Positions 53,231-62,473 of a DNA stretch of 64,000 nt are shown in pieces. Location: contig NZ_JAKQZG010000002.1 in NCBI RefSeq assembly GCF_024359545.1, forward strand, positions 1 to 64,000. Reading direction: 5' to 3'. A program made the position numbers and the translations under genes. Source of the DNA: Jiella marina (GTDB lineage Bacteria; Pseudomonadota; Alphaproteobacteria; Rhizobiales; Rhizobiaceae). The notes beneath the pieces were generated by a model, which searched no databases, had not been told where the DNA came from, and saw only the letters and a list, made by a program, of their open reading frames with translations. Numbering within the stretch: the first letter of the stretch is position 1; the number at the start of each line of letters is the position of its first letter.

Positions 53231-55936
53231 TCAGATCGCTTCCAGAATGGCCACCGGCAACTCGGCGAAAACCGCATCGAGAGCGAGATCCGATGCGGCG
53301 TCGAGTTCCGCACCGGTAAAGATATTGCGCCAGCTACGGGTCTCCAGCCCATCGCCGAGAGATAGGCGCGTTCCCTCCCAGCCCCGGCAGGCTTCGAGGG
53401 GGTCGTCACCGCCGGCAAGCAGGCCGTAAGTCAGTCGCGGGGCGATCGCGATCACGGTGCGCCCGTCCTCGGAGCGCCGGGCGAAGGCGACCACATGGGC
53501 CGCCCGCTCTCCGCTCGCGACAAGCGGAATGTAGGCGCCTTTGGTGAAGAGGTCCGGGCTGTCCCGGCGAAACGTGAGAGCAGCCCGGGTCATCCGCGCC
53601 TTGACTACGCCGCTTCGCCAGTCGGCCATTGCCTCGGCAAAGGAATTTTCGTCGTCGATGGCCGCGCTTCGGGCGGCGAAGTCGACCGACCGACGATTAT
53701 CGGGATCGACCAGGGAATGGTCGTAGAACTCCGTGCCCTGATAGATATCCGGCACGCCGGGAGCGGCGAGCTTGATCGCGGTCTGGGAGAGTGAGTTGAG
53801 CGCGCCGGCGGCGACATAGGGGCGCGCAACCTCCCAGAACCTTGCGATGAAGGACCCCTCTCCCCCTCCGGCGAGCATCGCCGCCACGAAATCGTGGAGC
53901 GCGGATTCGTAGGCTTCCGCCGGCGATGTCCAGCTCGTCCAGCGCTTGGCCTCGCGCACGGCCTTTTCGGCAAAGGCGGAGAGCCGCTCGGCGATCTCCT
54001 CTCTCAAAGCCTCGTCAGTGGGGTCGAAATCGGCCGGAAGGACGCCGAGGAGAGACTGGTAGAGGCCCCACTCGGTCTCCGGATCGGGCGAATTCAGGCC
54101 CGGCTCGATCTCGATCCGGTAGGGCGCCATCAGATTGGCAAATTCCGCCACCGACGCAGCCCAGGCCTCCGGCGCCTCGGAGAGCGTGTAGACCCGCGCA
54201 CGGGCATCCTCGCCGCGCTTGGTGTCATGGGTGGAGGTCGCGAGCAGGCCTTCGGGCTGATCCTGCAGGCGGATCGCCATCGCCTCGTGAAACGCGTCGA
54301 GATCGGCGCCATAGTGGTCCGGCTCGCCGCCCACTTCATTGAGCGCGATCAGCCGATTGTAGCGGTAGAAGACCGTGTCCTCCACGGCCTTCGCCATGAC
54401 GGCGCCGGTCGTCTGCTGGAAGCGTCGGGTGAAGTTCAGCGCCCCCGCAATGTCCTCGCCGTCCTCGAAGTCGAGTTTCAACAGCCGGCCGATGAACTGG
54501 ATCGGCTCGTCCGCCTCGACCTCGCGGAAGGTCATGGCGAGATCGACAGCCTCTTCGATGATCGCGATGTCGCGGCGCGGCACGCCATCGACGGAGACAT
54601 AGGTGCGATAGACCGGCAGCGCCGCCGCCACCTCGACGATCGCCCGGCCGATCGTGTCCTCGCCGAGATCGCGGGTCGACAGGCCGCGGGCCGCAACGGC
54701 GGAGGCGAGATCCTTCAGTGCCGCCAGTTCGCCGGCGAGGTTTTGCTTGAAGATCGTGCGCTTCTGCCGGTGGATCATCACCCGCAGGTCCTGCTCCTCG
54801 CCGAGGAAGCCGTGATAGGCCTCCGTCATCGCCGTTTCTCTTTCTGCATCGACATAGAGGCCGGACAGTGCGGTGATGAACTCGTAGCCGGTGGTGCCCT
54901 CGATCTCCCAGGTCGTGCGCAGCCTCTCGTCGCCGGTCAGGATCTTCTCGACATGGATCGAAGGCGCGCGACGCACCGACTGGAACGCCTGGCGCAGCTG
55001 TTCGAGATAGCCCTTCGGGTCGGCGAGCCCGTCCACATGGTCGATGCGGATGCCGTCGAGCCGGCGTTCGCGGGCAAGCCGGATGACGGTCTGGTGGGAT
55101 TCGCGGAAGACCCGGCGGGATTCCTGGCGCACGCCGATCAGATCGGCGATCTCGAAGAAGCGGCGATAGGTGAGCTTTTCGCGCGCCGTCCGCCACCAGG
55201 CGAGCCGCCAGGCCTGGGCCTCGTGAAATTCGTGAAGCGCGGCCTTGTCGGCATTGATTTCGGCGAGCGCACGATCGAGGGCCGCACGGAAATCCGGCTC
55301 CTGCAGATGTTCCAGGAAACGCTCGGTCAGATCGTCGGCCTCTGCCGGGGTCGCGACGGAGAAGCGCCGGACGAGCCGGTCCTTTTCGGGATGATCGAGA
55401 AGGCCGAAGACATGACCATAGGTCCGCGGATCGATCGGCAGACCATAGCCGGAAGCGTCGAAGCGCAATGCCGCCGCTCGCTCGTCGAGGCGAACGCTGA
55501 GGTCGCCGGCCTCCAGCGCATCGCCATACGGTTTGGCAAGCACCGGCACCAGGATCTTCTCGGCCTCCCAGGCGATATCGAAGGTCTGGGCGTAGCGGCT
55601 TTCCGCACCCCAGCGCAGGACGTCTTCCCACCAATGGTTCGCCGGAGAGACACCCATGTGGTTGGGCACGAAATCGATGACGAGGCCAAGGTCTGCCGAT
55701 GCCAGCGCATCGCTCATGCCGACGAAATCCGCGATGCCGCCGAGGCCCTCTTCGAGGGCGTTGTAGTCTGTGACGTCGTAGCCATGGGTCGAGCCTTCCG
55801 AGGCCGCGAAGATCGGCGAGGCATAGAGATGGCTGGTTCCGAGTTTGGCGAAATAGGGTGCCAGACCCGTGGCGGTGCGGAAGTCCATGCCCTCGCGAAA
55901 CTGCAGGCGATAGGTGGCGACCAGCGGTCGGCTCAT
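53231..55936 (-). CDS. treY: Maltooligosyltrehalose synthase TreY
   Basis: GH13 enzyme (901 residues) that turns the reducing-end alpha-1,4 bond of maltodextrin into the alpha,alpha-1,1 bond of trehalose. TYRLQFREGMDFRTA starts the barrel; FVPNHMGVS, GIRIDHVDGLADPKGYL (nucleophile Asp), SIHVEKILTGDERL (acid Glu) and TSTHDTKRGEDARARV (third acid) follow, and GVPDIYQGTEFYDHSLVDPDNRR is typical of TreY. ATG 55936 overlaps the malQ stop by 4 bp. An open extension upstream lies within malQ and is not used. Confidence 0.95.
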   Translation of the reverse strand: MSRPLVATYRLQFREGMDFRTATGLAPYFAKLGTSHLYASPIFAASEGSTHGYDVTDYNALEEGLGGIADFVGMSDALASADLGLVIDFVPNHMGVSPANHWWEDVLRWGAESRYAQTFDIAWEAEKILVPVLAKPYGDALEAGDLSVRLDERAAALRFDASGYGLPIDPRTYGHVFGLLDHPEKDRLVRRFSVATPAEADDLTERFLEHLQEPDFRAALDRALAEINADKAALHEFHEAQAWRLAWWRTAREKLTYRRFFEIADLIGVRQESRRVFRESHQTVIRLARERRLDGIRIDHVDGLADPKGYLEQLRQAFQSVRRAPSIHVEKILTGDERLRTTWEIEGTTGYEFITALSGLYVDAERETAMTEAYHGFLGEEQDLRVMIHRQKRTIFKQNLAGELAALKDLASAVAARGLSTRDLGEDTIGRAIVEVAAALPVYRTYVSVDGVPRRDIAIIEEAVDLAMTFREVEADEPIQFIGRLLKLDFEDGEDIAGALNFTRRFQQTTGAVMAKAVEDTVFYRYNRLIALNEVGGEPDHYGADLDAFHEAMAIRLQDQPEGLLATSTHDTKRGEDARARVYTLSEAPEAWAASVAEFANLMAPYRIEIEPGLNSPDPETEWGLYQSLLGVLPADFDPTDEALREEIAERLSAFAEKAVREAKRWTSWTSPAEAYESALHDFVAAMLAGGGEGSFIARFWEVARPYVAAGALNSLSQTAIKLAAPGVPDIYQGTEFYDHSLVDPDNRRSVDFAARSAAIDDENSFAEAMADWRSGVVKARMTRAALTFRRDSPDLFTKGAYIPLVASGERAAHVVAFARRSEDGRTVIAIAPRLTYGLLAGGDDPLEACRGWEGTRLSLGDGLETRSWRNIFTGAELDAASDLALDAVFAELPVAILEAI

Positions 55937-57792
55937 GACGATTTCGGCCTTTCCTCGCGCATGGCGCGTCCGAGCTGAAGGAAGCCTTCGTGATCGGAAA
56001 GCTCTTCCAGCGAGACTGCGCTCTTGATGCGCCAATTGGGATATTGATCGGTGGTTCCCGGCAAGTTGGGCTGCCGTGTCGATCCCACCATGTCGTCGAG
56101 TTGGACCGTCAGAAGCAGCGACGCGCTCTTGGCCAGATGACGGTGGACGGCGACGGCGAGGCCGAAGGGCAGTTCGTCCGGCACTGGCGCCCCGCCGCGG
56201 GCGATCGCGGCATATTCCTCGGGCATGGAGCCGGATTCGGCCAGCGCCTGAAGCAGCATCCAGCGCTCATGCAGGCGGGAGTTCCGGTCGCGCTCCGTCG
56301 CCACCTCGTCCTGGGTGCCGGCTTCGTACCTCAGCAGGATATCGGTGCCGGTCCACCAGCCAGCGAGCGTCGCCAGATCATGGGTGGAGACGCAGGCGAG
56401 CGAGAGGTGCGGATAGGCGCGGGGCGCGATGAACCCGCCATCGTCCAGCCGCTCGAAATAAAGGACGCGGTAGGAGAGCACGTTGGCCGAGGCCATCACG
56501 TCCCGAAAGCCCGGCGGCACCGTGCCCAGATCCTCGCCGATGACGAGGCAGGAGTTCTCCTTTGCGGCGGCGGCCACGGCGTCGACCATCCTGTCGAAAT
56601 GATAGCGCACATAGCCGCCCCCTGCCGACCGCGCGTCGTTCGGGATCCACCACAGGCGGGCAAGCCCCATGGCATGATCGATCCGGACCGCACCGGCGTG
56701 GCGGGTGAGCGACGAAAACGCCTCGAAGAGCGGCTTGTGATCGCGCTCGGCGAGCGCCTTCGGCGACAGGGGCGCCAGGCCCCAGTCCTGGCCCTGGCTG
56801 TTGAACATGTCGGGCGGCGAGCCGACGCGCGCCGCCGCGACGGTCAGCTCCGGATCCGCCCAGGTCTCCGCCCCGTCCGGCGCGACGCCCACGGCCAGGT
56901 CGAGATAGAGCCCGATCTCCATGCCGGCGGTCTTGGCCCGGGCATGGGCGCTCGCCAACTGCTCCTCGGCCTCGAACTGCAGCCAGAGGTGAAAGCGGAC
57001 CGCATCGGCGTTTTCCTCGGCAAAGCGCTGCACCGCGGCCGAGCGATGGTCCTTCAGATCCTCCGGCCAACCGTGCCAACCGGCATGGCCACCGGCTTCG
57101 ACCTGCGCCTCGGAGATCGCCTCGAACAGGGCGAAACCACGCAGGGCTTCCCCGCCATTCTCGAGGAAGCGCTGAAAGGCCTGCTCGTCGCAGATCTCGG
57201 CCTTGCGCTCGAAGAAGATGCGCCGGAACAACCGGTGTTTCAGCCGGCCGACGGCGGGATAGTCAACGAGATCGCCTTCACCGCCTTCGAACAGGTTCGG
57301 CTCCTCGGCCTTCAGCGCTGCGATCGCCTCGCGCCCGCCTTCGAGGTGGTCGACGGCGATGTAGAGTGGGTTGAGGAAGCGCCGCGTCGAGGGCGAATAA
57401 GGGCTGTAGCGGCCGGGATCGGCCAGGAACAGCGCGTGCAGCGGATTGACGCCGACAAAGGCCGCGCCCTGCGCCGCCGCGATGCCGGCGAGGGTCGCCA
57501 GATCCTCGAAGTCGCCCATGCCGAGATTGCGCGCCGAGCGCAGCGCATAGAGCTGACAGGCGACGCCCCAGAACCGCTTGTCGGCGATCCCCTCGGGCAG
57601 CGGACAGGCGAGCGTCGGCCGATCGGCCGCCTCGTCGAAGCTGCCGGGAGCGCCGGTCTCGGGATCGACGCCAAGGGCGGCCAAAAGCGCCCGCTTGGCG
57701 TCGTCGTCGATCGATTTCTGCTCGCCGAGCTCGGAAATATAGGTGAGCTGGATGCCATGGCTGGCGGCGAGCCGGTCAAGGTCGGACTGCAT
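55933..57792 (-). CDS. malQ: 4-alpha-glucanotransferase MalQ
   Basis: GH77 amylomaltase, 619 residues, that disproportionates maltodextrins. Catalytic residues are placed in VRIDHAMGLARLWWIP (nucleophile), CLVIGEDLGTVPPGFRD (acid/base) and VSTHDLATLAGWW. N-terminal FWGVACQLYALRSARNLGMGDFEDLA and YSPYSPSTRRFLNPLYI are diagnostic. Placed between treZ and treY with 1- and 4-bp overlaps, it probably lengthens short dextrins so that TreY can use them. Confidence 0.95.
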   Translation of the reverse strand: MQSDLDRLAASHGIQLTYISELGEQKSIDDDAKRALLAALGVDPETGAPGSFDEAADRPTLACPLPEGIADKRFWGVACQLYALRSARNLGMGDFEDLATLAGIAAAQGAAFVGVNPLHALFLADPGRYSPYSPSTRRFLNPLYIAVDHLEGGREAIAALKAEEPNLFEGGEGDLVDYPAVGRLKHRLFRRIFFERKAEICDEQAFQRFLENGGEALRGFALFEAISEAQVEAGGHAGWHGWPEDLKDHRSAAVQRFAEENADAVRFHLWLQFEAEEQLASAHARAKTAGMEIGLYLDLAVGVAPDGAETWADPELTVAAARVGSPPDMFNSQGQDWGLAPLSPKALAERDHKPLFEAFSSLTRHAGAVRIDHAMGLARLWWIPNDARSAGGGYVRYHFDRMVDAVAAAAKENSCLVIGEDLGTVPPGFRDVMASANVLSYRVLYFERLDDGGFIAPRAYPHLSLACVSTHDLATLAGWWTGTDILLRYEAGTQDEVATERDRNSRLHERWMLLQALAESGSMPEEYAAIARGGAPVPDELPFGLAVAVHRHLAKSASLLLTVQLDDMVGSTRQPNLPGTTDQYPNWRIKSAVSLEELSDHEGFLQLGRAMREERPKSS

Positions 57793-59675
57793 CAGCGATT
57801 TCCTGCGATCAGCTTCTGGCTTTCCAGGCGGAAGACGACGGAAGGGCCCGGCAGGGTGCCGGACCGCAAGGCGTCGTCGGCCCCCTTGGGATGGGCATGA
57901 AGAAGATCGCCGGCCGTGAGATCGCCTTTGACCACGTCACTCGGAATCGCCCAGGCCTCGTCGTCGAGATTGGCGAAAAGGTGGAGACAGCCACCGTCCT
58001 TCAGATGCCAGGCGACAACGAAGGCGAGCGTATCGTCCAAGACGTGATATTCGCCGCAGCCCGCCGCCATGTCGCTGGCCAGAAGCGGCACGATCAGGCG
58101 TTGCCGCTTGTCGAGAAGCCGCTTCACCATCTCCAGCCGCCGACGATAGGTCGGTCGTTCGAGCATCGTCCAGTCGAGCTTCGACGCCTCGAAGGTGCTC
58201 AGCGCATTGGGATCGGGGATCAGCTTGCGCGCGTCCTCGTCACGAAAGGCGGCGAATTTCTTGAATTCCGAGCGCCGCCCCTCGCGCACCGCATCGGCCA
58301 ATTCGCCGTCGAAATCGGTGAAGAAGCAGAAGGGATGGGTGTCGCCATACTCCTCCCCCATGAACATCAGCGGGATCTGGGGCGAGAGCAGCAAGATGGC
58401 CTGAAGACACTCAACCACCCGGCGGGAGGCAAGGTCCGTCAGCCGATCGCCAAAAGCGCGGTTGCCGATCTGATCGTGATTCTGAAGGAAATTCACGAAG
58501 GCCGTCGGCGGCAGATGGGCCGACGACACCCCGACCTCCTTGTCGCGATGGCCGGAATAGTCGCCCTGGAAGACGAAACCGGTCGCCAGCGCCTTCGCCA
58601 TCTGCGCGACCGAGCGCCGACAATAGTCGGCATAGTAGCCTTCTTCCTCGTGGGTGGCGATCACATGGGCGGTGTGGTGGAAATCGTCGTTCCATTCGCC
58701 CGAGACGAGGGGCGGCCGACCGTTCTCACGCTCAATGTGCCAGGTGATGTTGCGGTCGTCCTCGGTCGTCAGATGGACATGGCGATTCGGGAAGACCTCG
58801 CGGACCCGCGCCGCCAGCTCCTTCACCAGCGGCGTGTCGGTCGTGTCCTTGATCGAATCGATCGCGTCGAGGCGCAGGCCGTCGATCCGGTATTCCTCGA
58901 GCCAGAAGAGCGCGTTGTCGATCATGAAGTCGCGCACCGGCTGTTCGTCATAGGCGATCGCCGCGCCCCAGGGCGTGTGGATCTCCTCGTGGAAGAACTC
59001 CGGCGCATAGGCGCCGAGATAGTTTCCGTCCGGGCCGAAGTGATTGTAGACCACGTCGAGAAAGACCATCAGCCCGCGCTTGTGCGCTTCATCGACCAGC
59101 CGCTTCAGGCCCGCAACGCCGCCATAGGCTTCATGCGGGCAGTAGAGCAGCACGCCGTCATAGCCCCAGCCCCGCTGGCCCATGAATTGCGCCACCGGCA
59201 GCAGCTCGATCGCGGTGATACCCACCTCTTTCAGATAGTCGAGCTTCTCGATGATGCCGGCGAAGGTGCCGTCGGGCGTGAAGGTGCCGGTGTGGAGTTC
59301 ATAGAAGACGGTCTCTTCCCAGGGCCGGCCGTTCCACTCGGCGCTCTGCCACTCATAGGCCTGAGGATCGACCAGAACCGAGAGGCCGTGAACGTCGCCC
59401 GCCTGCGCCCGCGCCGCCGGATCCGGCACGACGAGTCCGCTCTCCAGCCGAAAGCCATAGGCACCGCCGAACGGGACCTTGTCGGTGGTGACCCGCCACC
59501 AGCCTTCGCCGTCCTTTTCCATCGGCAGGAAATCCGCCGGCTTGCCCGCGTGGTCGCCGATCGCAAGCTCGATCGAAGGGGCGGAGGGCGCCCACAGGCG
59601 AAACTCGGTGCCTGAGCCGGACGGCCGAGGGCCCCATCGGGTCTCGAAAGCGAAGCGATTGCCGGGTGATGCCAT
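57792..59675 (-). CDS. treZ: Maltooligosyltrehalose trehalohydrolase TreZ
   Basis: GH13 enzyme, 627 residues, releasing trehalose from the TreY product. An N-terminal CBM48-like domain (FRLWAPSAPSIELAIGD) precedes the barrel with VFLDVVYNHFGPDGNYL, YRIDGLRLDAIDSI (nucleophile Asp), HLTTEDDRN (acid Glu) and NFLQNHDQIGNRAFGDRL (third acid), and IPLMFMGEEYG. The start at 59675 fits homologue length; upstream extension of 27 codons is unlikely. It is the first gene of treZ-malQ-treY-thuA-thuB. Confidence 0.95.
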   Translation of the reverse strand: MASPGNRFAFETRWGPRPSGSGTEFRLWAPSAPSIELAIGDHAGKPADFLPMEKDGEGWWRVTTDKVPFGGAYGFRLESGLVVPDPAARAQAGDVHGLSVLVDPQAYEWQSAEWNGRPWEETVFYELHTGTFTPDGTFAGIIEKLDYLKEVGITAIELLPVAQFMGQRGWGYDGVLLYCPHEAYGGVAGLKRLVDEAHKRGLMVFLDVVYNHFGPDGNYLGAYAPEFFHEEIHTPWGAAIAYDEQPVRDFMIDNALFWLEEYRIDGLRLDAIDSIKDTTDTPLVKELAARVREVFPNRHVHLTTEDDRNITWHIERENGRPPLVSGEWNDDFHHTAHVIATHEEEGYYADYCRRSVAQMAKALATGFVFQGDYSGHRDKEVGVSSAHLPPTAFVNFLQNHDQIGNRAFGDRLTDLASRRVVECLQAILLLSPQIPLMFMGEEYGDTHPFCFFTDFDGELADAVREGRRSEFKKFAAFRDEDARKLIPDPNALSTFEASKLDWTMLERPTYRRRLEMVKRLLDKRQRLIVPLLASDMAAGCGEYHVLDDTLAFVVAWHLKDGGCLHLFANLDDEAWAIPSDVVKGDLTAGDLLHAHPKGADDALRSGTLPGPSVVFRLESQKLIAGNR

Positions 59676-59942
59676 GACGAATGTTCTGTCCCTGTTCAAA
59701 GCATTGGGGCGAGGCGACCCTGCCGGCGACCGCTGAACCGCCATGCGGACATCCACGGAAGAGCAGCCTGCGAGCCCGGCTCAGCCGCCACCATGCTCCT
59801 TCGCAATTTGGAGCAGCGGCGGTTGGTTCCAGTCCGGTCTTTGATGAAATTTGTTTGTCCGGGCTTGGAGGCGGGCCCGGGCAACCCTTGCGGGCCTGTC
59901 GGGCGGCAAGAATGCCCGACCCGAAGACAACGCTCGTTCGCC

Positions 59943-59960
59943 CTGTGACGGGCATCACAG
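59943..59960. promoter_or_regulatory. CRP-like site CTGTGACGGGCATCACAG
   Basis: TGTGA (59944-59948), six bases, TCACA (59955-59959), i.e. a full CRP-type consensus half-site pair, followed by GCGA-type sequence as at 3468 and 3911. It is 17 bases before the conserved core at 59978. Confidence 0.6.
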
Positions 59961-59977
59961 CGATCGGCGGAGAGGAT

Positions 59978-59997
59978 CGGTAGGGTCTTCTCATCGG
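59978..59997 (+). promoter_or_regulatory. Conserved promoter core shared with 3873-3893
   Basis: CGGTAGGGTCTTCTCATCGG matches the minus-strand sequence at 3893-3873 with one base deleted. TAGGGT (59981-59986) is a candidate -10 element and transcription would begin near TCATC. Confidence 0.6.
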
Positions 59998-60072
59998 CGG
60001 ACGGAACGAGCCGCCAGAAAGCAGAAAGAGACTGACCCCCGCAGCAACTCAACCGATCAGAAGGAAGCCCCG

Positions 60073-60381
60073 ATGTTCAGGAAGACCATCCTCTCCACCG
60101 TCGCCGCCGCCATCCTCGCCACCTCGGCGGTCTCCGTCTCCACCACCACCGCTTCGGCCCGCGACCGGGATCGCGACCGTGCCGTCATCGGCGCCGTGAT
60201 CGGCCTCGTCGGCGCAATCGCCGGGGTCAAGGCCGAACGCCCCCGCGGCCACGGCTATCCCCGCGGCGGCCACCACATCGACCGCCATGACGACGCCGAA
60301 TGCTTCGAAAGGCCGATCAAGCGCTACAGCCGCCGCCACGGCCACCGCATCATCGTCGGCTACAAGACCATCTGCCGCTGA
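60073..60381 (+). CDS. Small secreted Arg/His-rich protein
   Basis: Predicted 102-residue exported protein. Signal peptide MFRKTILSTVAAAILATSAV with cleavage near ASA-R. The mature protein starts with a charged DRDRDRD run, then a hydrophobic AVIGAVIGLVGAIAG glycine-zipper-like helix, then a His/Gly/Arg-rich part (GHGYPRGGHHIDRHD). Its C-terminal Cys-containing tail (ECFERPIKRYSRRHGHRIIVGYKTICR) is similar in layout to that of the protein at 3599-3829: two Cys about 22 residues apart and an IxxGYxx segment. The promoter is shared too. Function unknown. Confidence 0.72.
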   Translation: MFRKTILSTVAAAILATSAVSVSTTTASARDRDRDRAVIGAVIGLVGAIAGVKAERPRGHGYPRGGHHIDRHDDAECFERPIKRYSRRHGHRIIVGYKTICR

Positions 60382-60405
60382 CCGCTTCCTTCCAGCGGCA
60401 GAGGA

Positions 60406-60441
60406 CGAAAACCCCCGGCTCGCCCCCACCGGGGGTTTTCG
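60406..60441. terminator. Intrinsic terminator, small secreted-protein gene / uppP
   Basis: CGAAAACCCCCGG (60406-60418) pairs perfectly with CCGGGGGTTTTCG (60429-60441) over a ten-base loop, giving T-runs in both directions between convergent genes. Confidence 0.85.
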
Positions 60442-60460
60442 CGTTCTCCCTCGCGGAGTC

Positions 60461-61387
60461 CTACTGCGCCGGCTTGAAGCGCGGACCCTTCTCGGCGATC
60501 TCGTGGCCAGCAACGGATTGTCCCGACCCGTCAAGCATGTCCGCCCGCGCATCGATCGAAGACGCCGACGGGGACTGGGCCGGCGCCACCGTCATCAGAA
60601 GAATGATCCCGACCGTCCCCACCCCGATCCGCCACCAGGCGAACGGCGCGAAGCCGTGCCGCGAGACGAAGTCGAGGAGCGTTCGCACGACGAGTAGCGC
60701 GGAAACGAAGGCGAGGACGAAGCCGACCGCGATCAGCCCGAAATCGTCCATGGAAAGCGCGTCGCGGTTCTTCAAAAGATCGTAAGTGAAGGCGCCGACC
60801 ATGGTCGGCATCGCCAGAAAGAAGGAGAACTCGGCGGCCGAGCGCTTGTCGGTGCCCATCAGCAGCGACCCGGCGATCGTCGCGCCCGAGCGAGAGGTGC
60901 CGGGGATCAGCGCCAGACACTGGAAGAGGCCGATCTTCAGGCACAGCGACAGCGGGTAATCCATCACGTCCCTGTAGAACACCTTGCGCGGCACGCGGTC
61001 GATGACGAGGAGCAGCACGCCGCCGACGATGAGTGCGATGCAGATCACCATCGGCGTTTCGAACAGGACGCGCTTGATGAAGTCGTGGGCGATCACCCCC
61101 GCCACCGCAGCCGGCAGGAAGGCGATGAGGATGCCAAGGACGAAGCGCCGGCTCTTCGGGTCGCTCGGCAGCGTGATGAAGAGCTGCCAGAGGCGGGTGA
61201 AGTAGACGATCAGGATCGCCAGGATCGCGCCGAGCTGGATCACCACCTCGAAGGTCCGGGCGGTCGACTGAAAGCCGAGGAAATGGCCGAGAAGCAGGAT
61301 ATGCCCGGTTGAGGAGACCGGCAGGAACTCCGTCAGACCTTCGACAATCCCGAGAATCGCCGCGTCGACATATGCAGCCCAGTCCAT
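60461..61387 (-). CDS. uppP: Undecaprenyl-diphosphatase UppP (BacA)
   Basis: Inner-membrane phosphatase of 308 residues that recycles undecaprenyl pyrophosphate for peptidoglycan and polysaccharide synthesis. It has both BacA motifs, [20 protein letters not shown] near the N-terminus and [20 protein letters not shown] in the second half, and about eight membrane segments. The C-terminal 35 residues are a polar extension. ATG 61387 with a GAGGGGG site is chosen over in-frame upstream codons. Confidence 0.95.
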   Translation of the reverse strand: MDWAAYVDAAILGIVEGLTEFLPVSSTGHILLLGHFLGFQSTARTFEVVIQLGAILAILIVYFTRLWQLFITLPSDPKSRRFVLGILIAFLPAAVAGVIAHDFIKRVLFETPMVICIALIVGGVLLLVIDRVPRKVFYRDVMDYPLSLCLKIGLFQCLALIPGTSRSGATIAGSLLMGTDKRSAAEFSFFLAMPTMVGAFTYDLLKNRDALSMDDFGLIAVGFVLAFVSALLVVRTLLDFVSRHGFAPFAWWRIGVGTVGIILLMTVAPAQSPSASSIDARADMLDGSGQSVAGHEIAEKGPRFKPAQ

Positions 61388-61726
61388 CGATACACCCCCT
61401 CGCAGCGGGCCCGTGCGCTGCTCGATCTGTGTCGGACCTTCCCCTGCGTCTCGATAGCCCCTCTGGCTGATGCGACGCTGTTCGGCAAGCGAAACCTTGT
61501 CTTGCAAGCCCTCATCTGGCCGCAATTCGGAACCAGTTGCGCTGTCGTGCGATTTCTTCGCCTGAGCACAGCGATTGGAAAATCAGGCATTTCCGATCTG
61601 TTGACGAATTTCTGCGAGGCTCGTCGGGACGTGTCGGCCCTTCAACCCCAGGGGGAGGAGAGCCGGTCTTTCACCGAGCCAGAGGCGGGCATGACCGTCC
61701 GTCTTTAACCTCCGAATCCAGACTGT
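61388..61726. other. Divergent intergenic region, uppP to GST gene
   Basis: No gene is supported in 339 bp and I see no clear repeat or RNA structure. It should hold the two divergent promoters. Confidence 0.5.
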
Positions 61727-62419
61727 ATGCTCAAGCTTCACCATCATCCGATGTCCCCCGCCTCCCGCTTCGTCCGGCTCGTGCTCGGGGAGTATGGCGA
61801 GCGCTGCGAACTGGTGGAGGAACGGCCCTGGGAGCGGCGCCGGGAATTTCTCGCACTCAATCCCGCGGCGACACTGCCGGTTCTGATCGAGGACAACGGG
61901 CCGCCGATCGTCGGCGGCATCGTCTGCGGCGAGTATCTCGACGAGACCCGCGGCGCCTTCCAGCGCGACAAGCGGCTGATGTCGGAAAAGCCGTTGGAGC
62001 GCGCCGAGGCGCGACGCCTGACCGAGTGGTTCCTCTACAAGATGGACAATGAGGTCACGCGCTATCTCATCCGCGAGCGCGTCTTCAAGCTCGAGATGCG
62101 GCCCGATCAGGGCGGCGGCGCCCCGGACGCCTCCGCCATCCGCGCGGCACGCGCCAATCTGAAGCACCATCTGCGCTATCTCGGCTGGCTCGTGGAAAGC
62201 CGGGACTGGCTGGCGGGGACGCGCCTGTCCTATGCCGACATCGCGGCCGCGGCCGCCCTCTCGACGCTCGACTATATCGGCGAGATCTCCTGGGACGAGG
62301 AGCCTCTGGTCAAGGACTGGTATATGCGGCTGAAGTCGCGGCCCTCCTTCCGGGCTCTGCTTGCCGAACGCGTGCGCGGCCTGCCGCCCTCGCTCAACTA
62401 CGCCGAACTCGATTTCTGA
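61727..62419 (+). CDS. Glutathione S-transferase family protein
   Basis: Protein of 230 residues with N-terminal thioredoxin fold (MLKLHHHPMSPASRFVRLVLGEYG, LNPAATLPVLIEDNGPPIVGG) and helical C-domain (WLAGTRLSYADIAAAAALSTLDYIGEI, with the conserved N-capping motif). In several Rhizobiales a GST gene next to uppP precedes queG (from memory); queG is absent here. Substrate unknown. Confidence 0.88.
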   Translation: MLKLHHHPMSPASRFVRLVLGEYGERCELVEERPWERRREFLALNPAATLPVLIEDNGPPIVGGIVCGEYLDETRGAFQRDKRLMSEKPLERAEARRLTEWFLYKMDNEVTRYLIRERVFKLEMRPDQGGGAPDASAIRAARANLKHHLRYLGWLVESRDWLAGTRLSYADIAAAAALSTLDYIGEISWDEEPLVKDWYMRLKSRPSFRALLAERVRGLPPSLNYAELDF

Positions 62420-62473
62420 TCGCCGCCGCGAAGGTTCTCGTCGCGAGTCGGATTGTCATGCGGCGAGCGACGA

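Larger units (their letters stand above)
59676..60072. other. Divergent region, treZ to small secreted-protein gene
   Basis: No gene supported in 397 bp. The half near 60073 holds the CRP-like site and promoter core annotated separately; the half near treZ must carry the promoter of the trehalose operon. Confidence 0.5.

Noticed and set aside
53894-55978. 694-codon plus-strand frame over treY
   Set aside because: Antisense to TreY, whose catalytic motifs are intact; composition is typical of a shadow frame.
59820-59840. GGTTCCAGTCC resembling a tRNA T-arm
   Set aside because: I could not build an acceptor stem or anticodon arm around it; likely chance.
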